NCBI RefSeq assembly: GCF_000473895.1
Contig: NZ_ASSJ01000055.1
Span: 62,001-126,000, forward strand
Length of the DNA: 64,000 nucleotides
Source of the DNA: Rubidibacter lacunae KORDI 51-2
GTDB lineage: Bacteria; Cyanobacteriota; Cyanobacteriia; Cyanobacteriales; Rubidibacteraceae
Reading direction: 5' to 3'
Positions 8,360 through 18,041 of the stretch are shown one piece after another; position 1 is the stretch's first letter; every line of letters starts with the position of its first letter. The notes below the pieces were generated by a model that was given only the letters and a program-made list of their open reading frames with translations, made no database searches and was not told the origin of the DNA. A program made the position numbers and the translations under genes.

Positions 8360-8782
8360 ATGGCACCACTCCCCGATCGTCGCCCAAAGCGCCTGGTTCT
8401 CGGCCCCCTCGAAACCGAGATTATGGATATCACCTGGGAGCTGGGCATTGTCACGGTCAAAGACGTTCTCCAGCGCATCCTGAACGACCCCGAACGCGAG
8501 TTAACCGCACCGTCGGTCACAACCGTGCTGCGCCGCCTTACCGAGAAAGGCTGGCTGCAATGCGATCGCTCCGAACGCGCCTTCCGATGGCAACCGGCAA
8601 TTTCTCGCGCTCATGCTAAATCACTTCGTGCCTACGAGCACCTCCAGAATTTTCTGACCGTAGGTACACCCGACGCGATTTCGGCATTTGCCGACGAGCT
8701 AGACCGAGACAGCATCGAGCAACTCGATGCGATCGCCCGCAAGTTAAAAGCTGCTCGCCGGTCTCACTCGGGGGAGATATAA
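8360..8782 (+). CDS. BlaI/MecI/CopY-family transcriptional repressor
   Basis: A 140-residue winged-helix protein. LGPLETEIMDITWELG with VTVKDVLQRI is the first helix pair of the BlaI/MecI/CopY family; SVTTVLRRLTEKGWLQ is the recognition helix, and AFRWQPAISRA starts the dimerisation tail. Repressors of this family bind as dimers and are inactivated by cleavage by a partner BlaR1/MecR1-type protease. That partner is encoded two bases downstream. ATG 8360 is chosen because family homology begins right after it; an upstream in-frame ATG at 8297 would add unrelated residues. The regulated target is not obvious, since no beta-lactamase or copper gene lies nearby. Confidence 0.85.
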   Translation: MAPLPDRRPKRLVLGPLETEIMDITWELGIVTVKDVLQRILNDPERELTAPSVTTVLRRLTEKGWLQCDRSERAFRWQPAISRAHAKSLRAYEHLQNFLTVGTPDAISAFADELDRDSIEQLDAIARKLKAARRSHSGEI

Positions 8783-8784
8783 CC

Positions 8785-9666
8785 ATGCATTTGGTCGTAC
8801 TGGCAGTGGCGATCGCGATCGCCTGGTGCTGGCGTGCGTTTCGAGAGCCGGGCTCCGGATCCTTGTCGGAGCGGTGGTTGTGGGCTCTCACAGATTTCGC
8901 AATGCCGCCAGCGTTGGTGCTGGTGACGGCAATTGCTGTGGCAGTCATGGGTGCGGACGGGCAGATGTTCGGGTTCGCGGTCGGATGGTTGGGTGCGGGC
9001 TCGGCGATCGCGCTGCTGGCTTGGGCCGCCTCGGGCGGTCTGCGGCAGGCGATCGCGCTCGGGCGACTGCGGCGACGCGTGCGATCGCGTCCTTACCTGG
9101 AGGTGTCGGGCCTATCGGGTGCGCCTTGCGCAGACAGTTGTAGCGTGCGCCAGCTCGACCTCGATGCTCCCTTTGCAGCGGCGATCGCGGGGGAAATTAC
9201 GGTCAGTCGCGGGCTGACCGCACTGCTGACGCCGGAGCAGCTTGCTGTCGTGCTCGTTCACGAGTGCGGGCACCTGAAGTTTCGCGATCCGCTGTGGTTT
9301 GCCGGGCTCGGCTGGGTGCGTTGGGTGAGTGCTTGGCTGCCCAACACCTACAAGCTTTGGGAAGAACTGCTCTGCCTGCGCGAGCTGCGCGCCGATCGCT
9401 GGGCAACGCAATACGTCGATCCGCTACTTCTAGCGGAGACATTACTGTTGTTGGCGCAGCAGCCTTTGCCCCCGACCAAACTGCTCTGTGCGGCGTTGAG
9501 CGGCGATACGCCACCCTCGCGACTCGCACAGCGTATTTCCGCGTTGATGGCAGCATCAGACAAGACGGCTGTGGCCGAAGAGTCTCAGAAGCGGATGCGG
9601 TGGTCCATCGGAGCGGCTTGGTCGCCGCTTTTGCTCCCGCTGTTGGTCGTGCCTTTCCACAGCTAG
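8785..9666 (+). CDS. BlaR1-type M56/M48-like membrane metallopeptidase
   Basis: A 293-residue integral membrane protein with hydrophobic segments at the N-terminus (VVLAVAIAIAWCW), near residues 35-80 and at the C-terminus. The gluzincin zinc motif HECGH lies at about residue 158 (VVLVHECGHLKF), with a downstream ELRADRWA glutamate as third ligand, as in M56/M48 peptidases. No C-terminal penicillin-binding sensor domain is present, unlike true BlaR1. It starts two bases after the BlaI-like gene, so the pair is certainly one transcription unit, and it presumably cleaves that repressor. This short two-gene arrangement is common in cyanobacteria. The signal sensed is unknown. Confidence 0.82.
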   Translation: MHLVVLAVAIAIAWCWRAFREPGSGSLSERWLWALTDFAMPPALVLVTAIAVAVMGADGQMFGFAVGWLGAGSAIALLAWAASGGLRQAIALGRLRRRVRSRPYLEVSGLSGAPCADSCSVRQLDLDAPFAAAIAGEITVSRGLTALLTPEQLAVVLVHECGHLKFRDPLWFAGLGWVRWVSAWLPNTYKLWEELLCLRELRADRWATQYVDPLLLAETLLLLAQQPLPPTKLLCAALSGDTPPSRLAQRISALMAASDKTAVAEESQKRMRWSIGAAWSPLLLPLLVVPFHS

Positions 9667-9765
9667 AATCGGCGCAGCTGCGAGACGCGATCGCCCCTCA
9701 TGTCGGTAGAATTTTCGCAGCAAAGTTGGTCCCACGGCTTAAAACGGCCGGTTCAACCATCCGGC

Positions 9766-11349
9766 TCAATCGCCGCCGTAAAGAACGACCGACTCGTCGA
9801 GCGGGCGAATTTTCGTACCGGGATAGTAGAAAGCCAGAATTCGTTCGGGCGACCAACCCAAGCGCGCGAGATTGTAGGATCCATACTGACTCAACCCGGC
9901 ACCGTGACCGAAGCCGCCGCCGACAAAAGTATATCCAGAGAGCGCTCCGCTGGAGTCAGTCAACGGCTCTAGATAGAACAACGTGCTGCGCGGCGGTCCG
10001 AAGGCACTGCGCACCTCGTTTTTCCGCAGCGCCGCGATGCCGAGGTCCGTCAGCGCGTCCAGTTGCAAAATGCGTCCCGACGGCGATCGCTCGACGATTT
10101 CTAGCGTCTTCAGGCGGGCAAAGTTCGCCTTTGGATGACCGGAGCGATCGAGATAGCGGCGCAAGTCGCCGGCCAGTTCGTCGAGACTGCTCTGCCGCCG
10201 CCAGCGGAAAGCACTGGTGCCGCTCTCGTTGAAGCCCTGCTGCAGACTCAGGAATTTGCGGAACGTCTGCTCGTCGGACAAAGGCAGTTGCTGCAAATCC
10301 CACACCTGCCCCGGTGCATCGATCACCGCGCGCAGGTACGGTCGGGGATCGCCGTCCCAGATATCGCTGAAGGGTGCCGTGATGCCGCCAGTCGTCGAGG
10401 AGTACAGGGCGTCTACCAATTCAGAGTCATAGGTCAACACCAGATTGCTCGTGGACGCAATCGCGCGATCGGTTTGGCCGCGGGCGACCCTCACTCCGCG
10501 ATACACCTGACAGTGAACGGTTGCGCAAAGTTCGTAGTCATCGGCCGCAAAGCGGCGCAGATTGCGCATGGCATAGGTACGGGCGACGATCGCCTGGGCG
10601 GCGATCGCGGCGGCCGGCGCTCCCGGTGCGATCTCGTAGGGAACGACACCGCGCAGATAATCCTCCAGGGATACCCGGTTAACGAGGGCGAAGCTGCCGT
10701 AGGCGTCGGGCTGGAGGTGCAAGCTCCCGACGTAAGTGTAAGCATCCTCGGCATTGGCACGCACGCGCACGCGATCGCCCGCTCCGGTAACGGTCAATTG
10801 CTCGGGCAGGTAGCGATCCGCTCCCACTGCGAGCACGACCTGCGGTACGCTCTGTTGCACCTCGGAGATCATAAACGGCAGGTCATAGCCGCGATCGCGC
10901 AGATTTTTAAGTAGCTGCCGGCGCACCAGCGGCGTCGAGTATACGTCGCGCTGCGCCCACACTTGCCAGCGACCGGGTTGGGCAACTTCCACATCGATGC
11001 CCCGTGCTTCCCATTCGCGTGCGCCGGCCTCAGCCGTCTCAAAAGTTGCGTAATCGCCGAGCACCAGTCGCTCAAACAGTTGGGGCTCGGGTAGCGGCTG
11101 AGCTGCAAGCTCCAGCACGGCCGTATTCACCTGCAGCGAAACGGCCTCTCCCCCTTGCTCGAAGGTCAGCGAGAGCGAGCCGTTCGGAGCCACCAACTCC
11201 AGCACGTCTGTGTCCGCTTCGCCGAATCGCTGGACAATTCCAACCTTCAGCAGTCGTTCGGCAACTGCACTGGGTGCAATTACTAGCGCGCTCGCTACCG
11301 CCAGCATTAACCCTAACGTCCTGCTAATACCCATCCCGATCCCGCGCAC
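9766..11349 (-). CDS. SpoIID/LytB-domain protein
   Basis: A 527-residue exported protein. It has a signal peptide (LGLMLAVASALVIAPSAVA) and, in the middle, the SpoIID/LytB block SLEDYLRGVVPYEI...AIAAQAIVARTYA...YRG, then STTGGITAPFSDIW and the closing GGFGHGAGLSQYGSYNLA. SpoIID-type proteins are lytic transglycosylases that act on denuded glycan strands; LytB relatives enhance amidases. In cyanobacteria such proteins are probably periplasmic cell-wall remodelling enzymes. The N-terminal 170 residues include a probable SPOR-like segment (FETAEAGAREWEARG...). It converges with the BlaR1-type gene. Confidence 0.85.
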   Translation of the reverse strand: MRGIGMGISRTLGLMLAVASALVIAPSAVAERLLKVGIVQRFGEADTDVLELVAPNGSLSLTFEQGGEAVSLQVNTAVLELAAQPLPEPQLFERLVLGDYATFETAEAGAREWEARGIDVEVAQPGRWQVWAQRDVYSTPLVRRQLLKNLRDRGYDLPFMISEVQQSVPQVVLAVGADRYLPEQLTVTGAGDRVRVRANAEDAYTYVGSLHLQPDAYGSFALVNRVSLEDYLRGVVPYEIAPGAPAAAIAAQAIVARTYAMRNLRRFAADDYELCATVHCQVYRGVRVARGQTDRAIASTSNLVLTYDSELVDALYSSTTGGITAPFSDIWDGDPRPYLRAVIDAPGQVWDLQQLPLSDEQTFRKFLSLQQGFNESGTSAFRWRRQSSLDELAGDLRRYLDRSGHPKANFARLKTLEIVERSPSGRILQLDALTDLGIAALRKNEVRSAFGPPRSTLFYLEPLTDSSGALSGYTFVGGGFGHGAGLSQYGSYNLARLGWSPERILAFYYPGTKIRPLDESVVLYGGD

Positions 11350-11509
11350 GCTGCTTGGCTCCCGTCAAAATCTGCTCCGCCTTTCCGACCCCACCACACC
11401 GCACTCGAGTTCCCCGCTGCCTTCGCGATCTACTCATCAACTCGCTCCCGCAGAGCCATCCGACCGTCCGCAAAGACAGTGGGCAAAACCGGACTCAAGT
11501 CTTGAGCTT

Positions 11510-14500
11510 TTAGTCCAGCAGGACTTCACCCTCGATCATTCGCTGCGCGGCGTCGAGCAAAACCTCTTCCAAGTATGGTTTGGTGAAGTACCCGCGCGCA
11601 CCGAGTTTCGCTGCCATCTGCCGGTGCCGGTCGGCACCGCGCGATGTCAGCATCCCCACCGGGATCCGCGACAGCACCTCGTCCTGTTGCAAGCGGGAGA
11701 GTAACTCCAGTCCGTCCATGCGCGGCATCTCGATGTCGCAGAAGACGATGTCGCACGGCAATCCAGAACGCAGCTTCTCCCATGCTTCCTGACCGTCTCG
11801 TGCTTGTTCAACGCGAAAACCGGATTTAATGAAACTCACCGACAGTAGTTCGCGCACCGTAATCGAGTCGTCGACAATCAGTACCAGCGGGTCGCTCTCA
11901 ATCTCCGACGCTTCCACCGCATCGAACTCGGGAACGGTCGGCGTCGCGCCACTGCCACAGATGAGATCGAGGCGGAGGCGACCCTGGAACAAATCGACTA
12001 GTTCGAGCGTATCGGCGATCGCCATGACGCTACCATCGCCGAGAACGGTTGCACCGGCGACCCCGGCCGGCTTCGGGATCGGACCGTGGAGCTGCTTGAT
12101 CACTATTTCTTGCTCGCCCATGACCTGATCGACCTCTACAGCAACTAAGCTGCTGGGGCTGCGAAGCAAGACAACCGAAACGTGCCCGTCCTCGCGCTGC
12201 CCGCCGTAGACATTACCGCGTGTTAGCTGGCGGTTGAACGTTAGCAGTTCTGAGAGCGGTTTGAACGGCAGGAGCTGGATCGTGCCATCTGCTTTTTGCC
12301 AGGGCACCATCCGTTCGCCGCTGTCGCGGGTTTGCAAGGCTTCCACCGGCACGTCGAACATGCCCTCAACGCCGTCCATCGGGAAGGCAATACGCGAGTG
12401 CTCGTTTAGGCAGCACAATGCCTTGGTAATGCTCAGGGTTAGCGGCAAGCCGATGGTAAAAGTCGTCCCCTTACCGGGGGTCGAGTCGATCGCGATTGTG
12501 CCGCGCAGCTTACTGAGAGTGCTGCGAACGACGTCCATGCCGACGCCGCGACCGGCAAAGTCATCGGCTTTTTCTTTGGTCGAGAAGCCGGGGTGGAAGA
12601 TGAAGTTGTAGATCTCGAGGTCGCTTAGCTCCCGCGCCTCGGCCTCGCCAACGAGCCCCTTTTCGATGGCCTTAGATCGGATGCGCCCGGGATCGATGCC
12701 CGCACCGTCGTCGGAAATGGCAATCAGCGTCTGGTTGCCTTGGTGCAACGCGCGAATCGTAATATTCCCGTCCGCCGACTTACCGGAGGTCTTGCGCTCG
12801 CCTGGGGACTCGATCCCGTGGGTGATGGCATTGTTTACCAAGTGCGTTAAGGGGTCGTAAAGCTGCTCGAGCAACATCTTGTCTACGAGCGTCTCCTTGC
12901 CATCGACCTCTAATTTGGCCTGTTTTTTCAGTTTGAGGGCAATATCGCGGACGGCGCGCGGTAGCCGATCGGAAATTTGCGAAAAGGGGACCATGCGCGC
13001 CTTAGTCAGGTCTTCCTGCATCTGGGTGGTGACCTGTCGCAGGGTGCGCCCGCCTTTGTCGATCTCGTCCACGAGGAACTCGATATCTGCAGAGGACTCG
13101 CGCACGCGGACGATCATCTCCATCATTTCTTGCGAGATTAGATGGAAACCCGTGAAGCGGTCCATCTCCAACGGGTCGTACTCCGGTGCAACGCGTTCGC
13201 TGTTGCGAATACCACCAGTTCCCACAGCCGGCCGGCCGGCATACTTACTGGCGAGCAGCGAGCTTTCGAGGAGCGAGCGCTCGTAAAGGTCTTGCATCCT
13301 CCCGCCGAGATCGTTGAGGTTCTGCACCTGTTCGAGCAAGTTGTCGAGAAAGCGACGCAAGCGCTCTCGATCCTGCTCGAGATTGTTGCGGCTAACCACT
13401 AACTCTCCCATAAGGTTGCTGAGACCGTCCATGATGCGGACGGGTACCTTCAGAGTTTGTTCGAAGCCGGCAGAGCGTGGGTTACCCGGGGCACCGCGAG
13501 TGCTGCCGAGAGAGGGGGCACTGACCTTGGCGCGACCCGACTCGCTCATCTGCGGCAACAGGCTTTCGAGATCGAAGAAGTCGGCATCCTCGAAGCGCTC
13601 ATCGCCGGTAACGGTCAGCATCTTCGTGGCTTCTAGATCGACGTTGGGTTGCGAGCCGGCGATCGCGATCGCAGGTTTGTCGATCGTTTGCTCGAGGGCT
13701 TCGAAATCGATCGCCGCAGGAGCGGCTGGCTGGGCAATCAAATCATCTAGGGCGTCAAATGTGGGGTAGAACGCCAACGGGAAGCCTGCGAGGGACGCGC
13801 GAGAAGCGGCTGCCACAACCGCTGGATCTTCGTCATCTTGAATAAACGTGTCTTCCGCTTCGTCGGCAAACAGTTCCTCCAGGCTATCGAGGGAATCGCC
13901 ATCACGTTGGGAGGACGTCCCAGACTCCAGCGAGTTCGGACCTTCAAGCGTCGTCAGCCAGTCGACCTCGTCGTCGGTATCGACGGGCGAACCGTCAATG
14001 ATAGTGATAGGGTCGGACTCGCTTCCCCGATCGATCTCGCCTGCAGGCATCACGGCATCCGAGCCATGAGTTCCCCAGTCGGCAATGGCAGCCTCCTCAG
14101 CGATAAGTGGAGCAGATGCCGGTCGCGTTGCCGGGGCAGCATCGGGGTAGTCCTGACCGAACAGCTGTGCGAACTCGTCGCTTTCCTCCATGGCGTTGGC
14201 GTTGCCATGGGGTTTGAGGCTGCCCTCGGAACTCACAAGCAATGAATCGTCCTCGGCTTCATCCCATGCGTCGTAGTCGAAGTCGTCGTCTGCTCGCTCG
14301 CTACCAGCAGCCCGTGCTTCACTCGCTTCGTCAGCGCTCAGAGCCGCAAACATTAAATCTTCATCGATAGTCGGCGCATTTGCCAGGGCATCCTGGATCG
14401 CGAGGTCGTCCAGACTGGATGCTGCGGTGCGCTCCTGAGAAGGCGTAGCGAGTGCTTTCAAGGCTGCGCTGGCACGGATATCGTGGAGGCGGTCTGCCAG

Positions 14501-15220
14501 CAGTAGCTCGCAAGCATGATGGATGTCGGCGATCGCGGCGCGGGCGGCGGTACTGACGGGAAGATCGGTGCGAGCCACTGCGGCACGGGCGGTCTCGAGC
14601 AGGCTGGTCCAGCCGGGAACTCCCTCGCGCTCGCCCAAGAGTCGCAACTGTTGGCAGCGTGCCTGCACTTCAGTCCGGCGGCCGTCGGCACTACTACTCT
14701 CAGCGATCGCCGCTAGGCGCTCGAGTTCCAGACGGACTTTGCCGATGAAGTCGGCGAAGGGCGACTCGGACGTGACTCTGGCTGCTGCCAAGGACTGCTC
14801 GAGAGCTTCCTGCATCTCAACCAACACCGGCTGGATGCTGGCCATGACTTCGCGCTCGACATCTTCTGTTAGGTAAGATGACTCGGGTGCGAGCAGGGCC
14901 ATCTCCTGCATTTCCACCAACCCCTTAAGCGTATCGGCGGCGCGCTGAATCAGCGCCTGCAGACGCGGCGAAACGGGCTCGCCTTGGGCGAGCTGCACGA
15001 CCTGGAAAGCATCTTCAACCCCGCGCGCGAGCGTCTCGATATTTGCCAGCCCGCCGGCCAGGGCGCTGTCGCGGATGCCCCGAGCAGCTTGGCACAGCGC
15101 GCCCGCATCGACGGTGCTTGGAGAATCGCGCAATGCTTGCATCCCGCTTTCGATTGCGGACAGATGCTTTTTGGCTTGCGCCAAGCTGTGCCCGTACTGT
15201 TGTTCCCTATCCGACTGCAT
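11510..15220 (-). CDS. CheA-type histidine kinase with C-terminal REC (PilL-C/Slr0322-like)
   Basis: A 1236-residue signalling protein. N-terminal helices resemble an Hpt domain, but where AAHTLKG is expected the sequence is AARGIRD, so Arg47 replaces the phospho-acceptor His. A second helical module near residues 160-240 also lacks it. A long acidic linker follows (about 260-580). Then come the dimerisation domain (PVRIMDGLSNLMGELVVSRN), the ATPase domain with N-box HLVNNAITHGIE (about residue 797), DDGAGIDPGRIR and GRGVGMDVV, a CheW-like domain, and a receiver domain (about 1112-1232) with VDDS, FCDIEMP (phospho-Asp) and SRG/KP motifs. The layout fits cyanobacterial pili/phototaxis kinases in which the Hpt half is a separate protein, as with Synechocystis Slr0073/Slr0322. 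No chemoreceptor or cheW gene is adjacent. Confidence 0.87.
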   Translation of the reverse strand: MQSDREQQYGHSLAQAKKHLSAIESGMQALRDSPSTVDAGALCQAARGIRDSALAGGLANIETLARGVEDAFQVVQLAQGEPVSPRLQALIQRAADTLKGLVEMQEMALLAPESSYLTEDVEREVMASIQPVLVEMQEALEQSLAAARVTSESPFADFIGKVRLELERLAAIAESSSADGRRTEVQARCQQLRLLGEREGVPGWTSLLETARAAVARTDLPVSTAARAAIADIHHACELLLADRLHDIRASAALKALATPSQERTAASSLDDLAIQDALANAPTIDEDLMFAALSADEASEARAAGSERADDDFDYDAWDEAEDDSLLVSSEGSLKPHGNANAMEESDEFAQLFGQDYPDAAPATRPASAPLIAEEAAIADWGTHGSDAVMPAGEIDRGSESDPITIIDGSPVDTDDEVDWLTTLEGPNSLESGTSSQRDGDSLDSLEELFADEAEDTFIQDDEDPAVVAAASRASLAGFPLAFYPTFDALDDLIAQPAAPAAIDFEALEQTIDKPAIAIAGSQPNVDLEATKMLTVTGDERFEDADFFDLESLLPQMSESGRAKVSAPSLGSTRGAPGNPRSAGFEQTLKVPVRIMDGLSNLMGELVVSRNNLEQDRERLRRFLDNLLEQVQNLNDLGGRMQDLYERSLLESSLLASKYAGRPAVGTGGIRNSERVAPEYDPLEMDRFTGFHLISQEMMEMIVRVRESSADIEFLVDEIDKGGRTLRQVTTQMQEDLTKARMVPFSQISDRLPRAVRDIALKLKKQAKLEVDGKETLVDKMLLEQLYDPLTHLVNNAITHGIESPGERKTSGKSADGNITIRALHQGNQTLIAISDDGAGIDPGRIRSKAIEKGLVGEAEARELSDLEIYNFIFHPGFSTKEKADDFAGRGVGMDVVRSTLSKLRGTIAIDSTPGKGTTFTIGLPLTLSITKALCCLNEHSRIAFPMDGVEGMFDVPVEALQTRDSGERMVPWQKADGTIQLLPFKPLSELLTFNRQLTRGNVYGGQREDGHVSVVLLRSPSSLVAVEVDQVMGEQEIVIKQLHGPIPKPAGVAGATVLGDGSVMAIADTLELVDLFQGRLRLDLICGSGATPTVPEFDAVEASEIESDPLVLIVDDSITVRELLSVSFIKSGFRVEQARDGQEAWEKLRSGLPCDIVFCDIEMPRMDGLELLSRLQQDEVLSRIPVGMLTSRGADRHRQMAAKLGARGYFTKPYLEEVLLDAAQRMIEGEVLLD

Positions 15221-15604
15221 AGCTGATGTCCTCGCTGCGGCTGGCGCGTCGGCGTCCCGTCTGAAACAGAATTCGACCAGAACCTCACGCGTAGCGATCG
15301 AGTTCGAGCGGCTGCGTCCTGCGGCAAGCCTCCGAATCTGCGGACGATCGCGTTAGTTAGCTTCTAATGTACCGAAGATCGTCCCCAACGTCCGTGCGGA
15401 ATGCCCAATTTCTTGGAAGCATTCTAAATGCAAACCGGGCAATGAGGTGGCGATCGAAACGGCATTCGTTCGCGTCGCCAAACCTTGGGTTCTGCGTATA
15501 ATCCCGCAGAGTAAAACGCACCATCGAGCAGGATATTGCCGGGCGAGCTGCGTGCTGCTATCAACTGCATGGAACTCGCTCGCAGCCTTCATCCGCCCCT
15601 GAAT
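15221..15604. other. Intergenic between cheA-like gene and era
   Basis: About 380 bp with only short, motif-free open frames. It should contain the promoter of the cheA-like gene. I see no conserved RNA or repeat. Confidence 0.4.
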
Positions 15605-16663
15605 TCATGCGTCTTCAATGGCATATCCAAAATCGGCCAGTTGGGAGCGCGACTGACGCCATTTGGGCTGTACCCGTACGTATAACTCCAGATAAACCTT
15701 GCCCACAATTAGTTTCTGGATTTGCTCGCGAGCAGCGCTACCGATACTTTTGAGCATGCTGCCGCCTTTGCCGATCAAGATGCCTTTTTGCGATTGGCGT
15801 TCGACGTGAATCGTAGCGAGGATGTTGGCAATGGTCGGGGTTGTTTCAACGGCTTCGACCACAATTGCAACGGAGTGCGGGATCTCCTGACGCGCGTGGA
15901 GAAGAATTTGCTCGCGGATCAGCTCGCCAATAATAAAGCGCTCGGGTCGATCGGTGACGAGGTCCGGTGGGTAGTAATACGGTCCGGGTGTCAGGCGCTC
16001 GTCGAGCTGGGCTAGCAGAGCGTCCAATCCGCTGCCGGTCAGCGCCGAAAAGTCTACCAGCGGCCAGTCGCGATCGCTGCGGAGTTCGGTGTAACTTGCC
16101 GCGATCGCCTCGGCATCAACCTCGGCGCGCCGGTCGATCTTATTGGCACCCAGCACGACCGGCACATCAGCGCGCTGGAGGATCTGGGCGATGAAACGAT
16201 CGCCGCCCCCAGCCGGCACGGAGCCATCGACGACGAAGAGCAGCACGTCCACGGCTTCAACGGTAGCGAGTGCATTCTTGACAATGACGCGACCGAGTTC
16301 GTGGTGGGGTTTGTGGATACCGGGCGTATCGACGAAGATGAACTGCGCGGTCTCGGTGGTGAGAATGCCGCGCAGACGATTGCGCGTGGTTTGAGCGACG
16401 GGCGTGGCGATGGCGATTTTTTGCCCGACGAGTTGGTTCATCAACGTGGACTTGCCGACGTTCGGCCGGCCGACGATGCCGATGAAGCCGGACTTGAAAC
16501 TTTCAGGGGCAATGGGGATCGGTGCGGGCAAGGCGCGGTCGCGCGCGCCGACGTCGGGTCCGGGCACGACGTGCCGCCCGGTAGTTGCCGGACCGGCGTC
16601 CGCGTCAGCTTCAGGGACGTTGGATGCGGTCGGGTTACGGTCGATTGGGGTGGGGTCGATCAC
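15605..16663 (-). CDS. era: GTPase Era
   Basis: A 352-residue ribosome-assembly GTPase. The G domain has G1 GRPNVGKST, G3 DTPGIHKPHH and G4 NKID; the C-terminal KH domain carries the family motif LIGKGGSMLKSIG with RVQPKWR and a terminal FGY. Era binds the 3' end of 16S rRNA and the membrane during small-subunit maturation. The protein has about 50 additional, Pro/Ala/Asp-rich residues before the G domain (residues 1-55). This is longer than the usual 300-residue Era, so the true start could be an internal codon close to the GFIGIVGRP strand. It lies 42 bp downstream of the aspartoacylase-family gene on the same strand. Confidence 0.95.
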   Translation of the reverse strand: MIDPTPIDRNPTASNVPEADADAGPATTGRHVVPGPDVGARDRALPAPIPIAPESFKSGFIGIVGRPNVGKSTLMNQLVGQKIAIATPVAQTTRNRLRGILTTETAQFIFVDTPGIHKPHHELGRVIVKNALATVEAVDVLLFVVDGSVPAGGGDRFIAQILQRADVPVVLGANKIDRRAEVDAEAIAASYTELRSDRDWPLVDFSALTGSGLDALLAQLDERLTPGPYYYPPDLVTDRPERFIIGELIREQILLHARQEIPHSVAIVVEAVETTPTIANILATIHVERQSQKGILIGKGGSMLKSIGSAAREQIQKLIVGKVYLELYVRVQPKWRQSRSQLADFGYAIEDA

Positions 16664-16705
16664 GATAATGGCTGCAGCTCGGGCGTTCGCGCGGCGGGGT
16701 CGGGG

Positions 16706-17899
16706 TTATTTTGACTCATCTTCCAGGATCGATAGTACATAATCGCCTTGGTTGGCCGATTGGTTGACGGCAATGTCGAAAACGAGACCGTCGGCTTCCG
16801 CACGAACATCGTGCATGTGGGGCAGGTTGCCGTCGCGATCGAAGCACTGCAGCCGGTACAGGAGGTCGCCTGCCCGGACAATCGTGCCGAGGTCGAGGCG
16901 ATCGACCGCCATCCCGCCGACCGGTGCGTGATAATGTCGAATCTGCTCGCGAGTGAAAAACCGTACGTCGGGTAGCTCGGCTGCAGGGAGTGGCAAGTCG
17001 GGTAGCGCGAGCATCCCTTTGCGCGCGAGGTAATTGAGTATCCCGCGCGTGCCGAGCGCTCGCGACGCTGGCGCGATCGTGCTGCCCGCACCGAGTTCGA
17101 GGGTCCAAGCCTCGACATCAAACTGCAGGGTGCGTCCGAGGTCGGCAAAGGCTGCTTCCAAGGCAAGCCAGGGTTTCATGAAGGCTTCGTCGAAGGCAAA
17201 TCCATCGTAGGTGGGCATCAACACGCCGCAGTCGATCAGGAAGTCGGGCGCGCTTGCTTCGCGGCTCTGAAAGCAATAGAGATATTCTCGGCCGCGATTG
17301 CTGGACGCGTGCAGGTCGATGAGATAGTTGGCGTCTAAGCACAGCGACTGCAGGCGATAGCGATACCGCTCGCGATAAGGCAGGCTACTGTGACTGCCGA
17401 TGCGTCCGTGGGCGCGATCGCAGGCGGTGCGGATGCGATCGACGAACTCGCCCCGGATGGCATCGGGGTCGCAATCGAGGCGATCGCGGGCGAAGTCCGG
17501 CAAGTCCTTGGCTTCAGCAGTGTAATCCCAGAAGATTCGATTCCAGTCACGTCCGTCGTAGGGGTTGTAACGACCGGTCGAAAAAAAGTGCCCGCGCTGG
17601 TTGGTGGCGGGCGGGTTGCACGTCGGTACCAGCCAGATCTCGCCACACAAGTCTGCCGCGTCAAGGGTGCCGAGATACTCGATTGCGTCAAAGATCGCTG
17701 CATTGCCGACAATTTCGCACCCGTGGAGATTGGCTTGGACGTAAGCTTTTTTGCCGGGTTGCGCGCCGACGAATTTATATACCTGCAGCGCAAGGCGATC
17801 GCCCGAGGCTAATTGCTGCAGCTCGATGGAGGTGATGGTGGGTTGCACGGCAACAAATCGGTTGCGGAAAAACCGCAAGAGTGGAACTCGGGGACACAA
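16706..17899 (-). CDS. Succinylglutamate desuccinylase/aspartoacylase-family zinc carboxypeptidase
   Basis: A 397-residue M14-like protein. After the strand KKAYVQANLHGCEIVGN the HGxE zinc-binding motif is visible; NPPATNQRGHFFSTGRYNPY and DRDW-type residues follow, then NYLIDLHASS with the third zinc histidine, and a C-terminal beta domain. The AstE/AspA family (and its larger M14 relatives) hydrolyses N-acyl amino acids or related amides; the substrate here is not predictable. It is probably cotranscribed with era. No signal peptide is seen, so a cytoplasmic location is expected. Confidence 0.82.
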   Translation of the reverse strand: MCPRVPLLRFFRNRFVAVQPTITSIELQQLASGDRLALQVYKFVGAQPGKKAYVQANLHGCEIVGNAAIFDAIEYLGTLDAADLCGEIWLVPTCNPPATNQRGHFFSTGRYNPYDGRDWNRIFWDYTAEAKDLPDFARDRLDCDPDAIRGEFVDRIRTACDRAHGRIGSHSSLPYRERYRYRLQSLCLDANYLIDLHASSNRGREYLYCFQSREASAPDFLIDCGVLMPTYDGFAFDEAFMKPWLALEAAFADLGRTLQFDVEAWTLELGAGSTIAPASRALGTRGILNYLARKGMLALPDLPLPAAELPDVRFFTREQIRHYHAPVGGMAVDRLDLGTIVRAGDLLYRLQCFDRDGNLPHMHDVRAEADGLVFDIAVNQSANQGDYVLSILEDESK

Positions 17900-18041
17900 T
17901 CAAATTGTCGCGGTTTCAGGCTCGACCGCAACCATTGCCTAGGAACCCGTCAGGTATAGCCGCTCGAACGCAAACCTCATGCAACATTTGTGCCCGAGGT
18001 GCGGCATCGCCAGCAGCCGGGCAAGCGGAGATGTGCCGGCG

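Noticed and set aside
9264-10914. Long plus-strand open frames at 9264-10232 and 10135-10914
   Set aside because: They lie opposite or out of frame with the BlaR1-type and SpoIID genes and have no motif; high GC makes such shadow frames common here.
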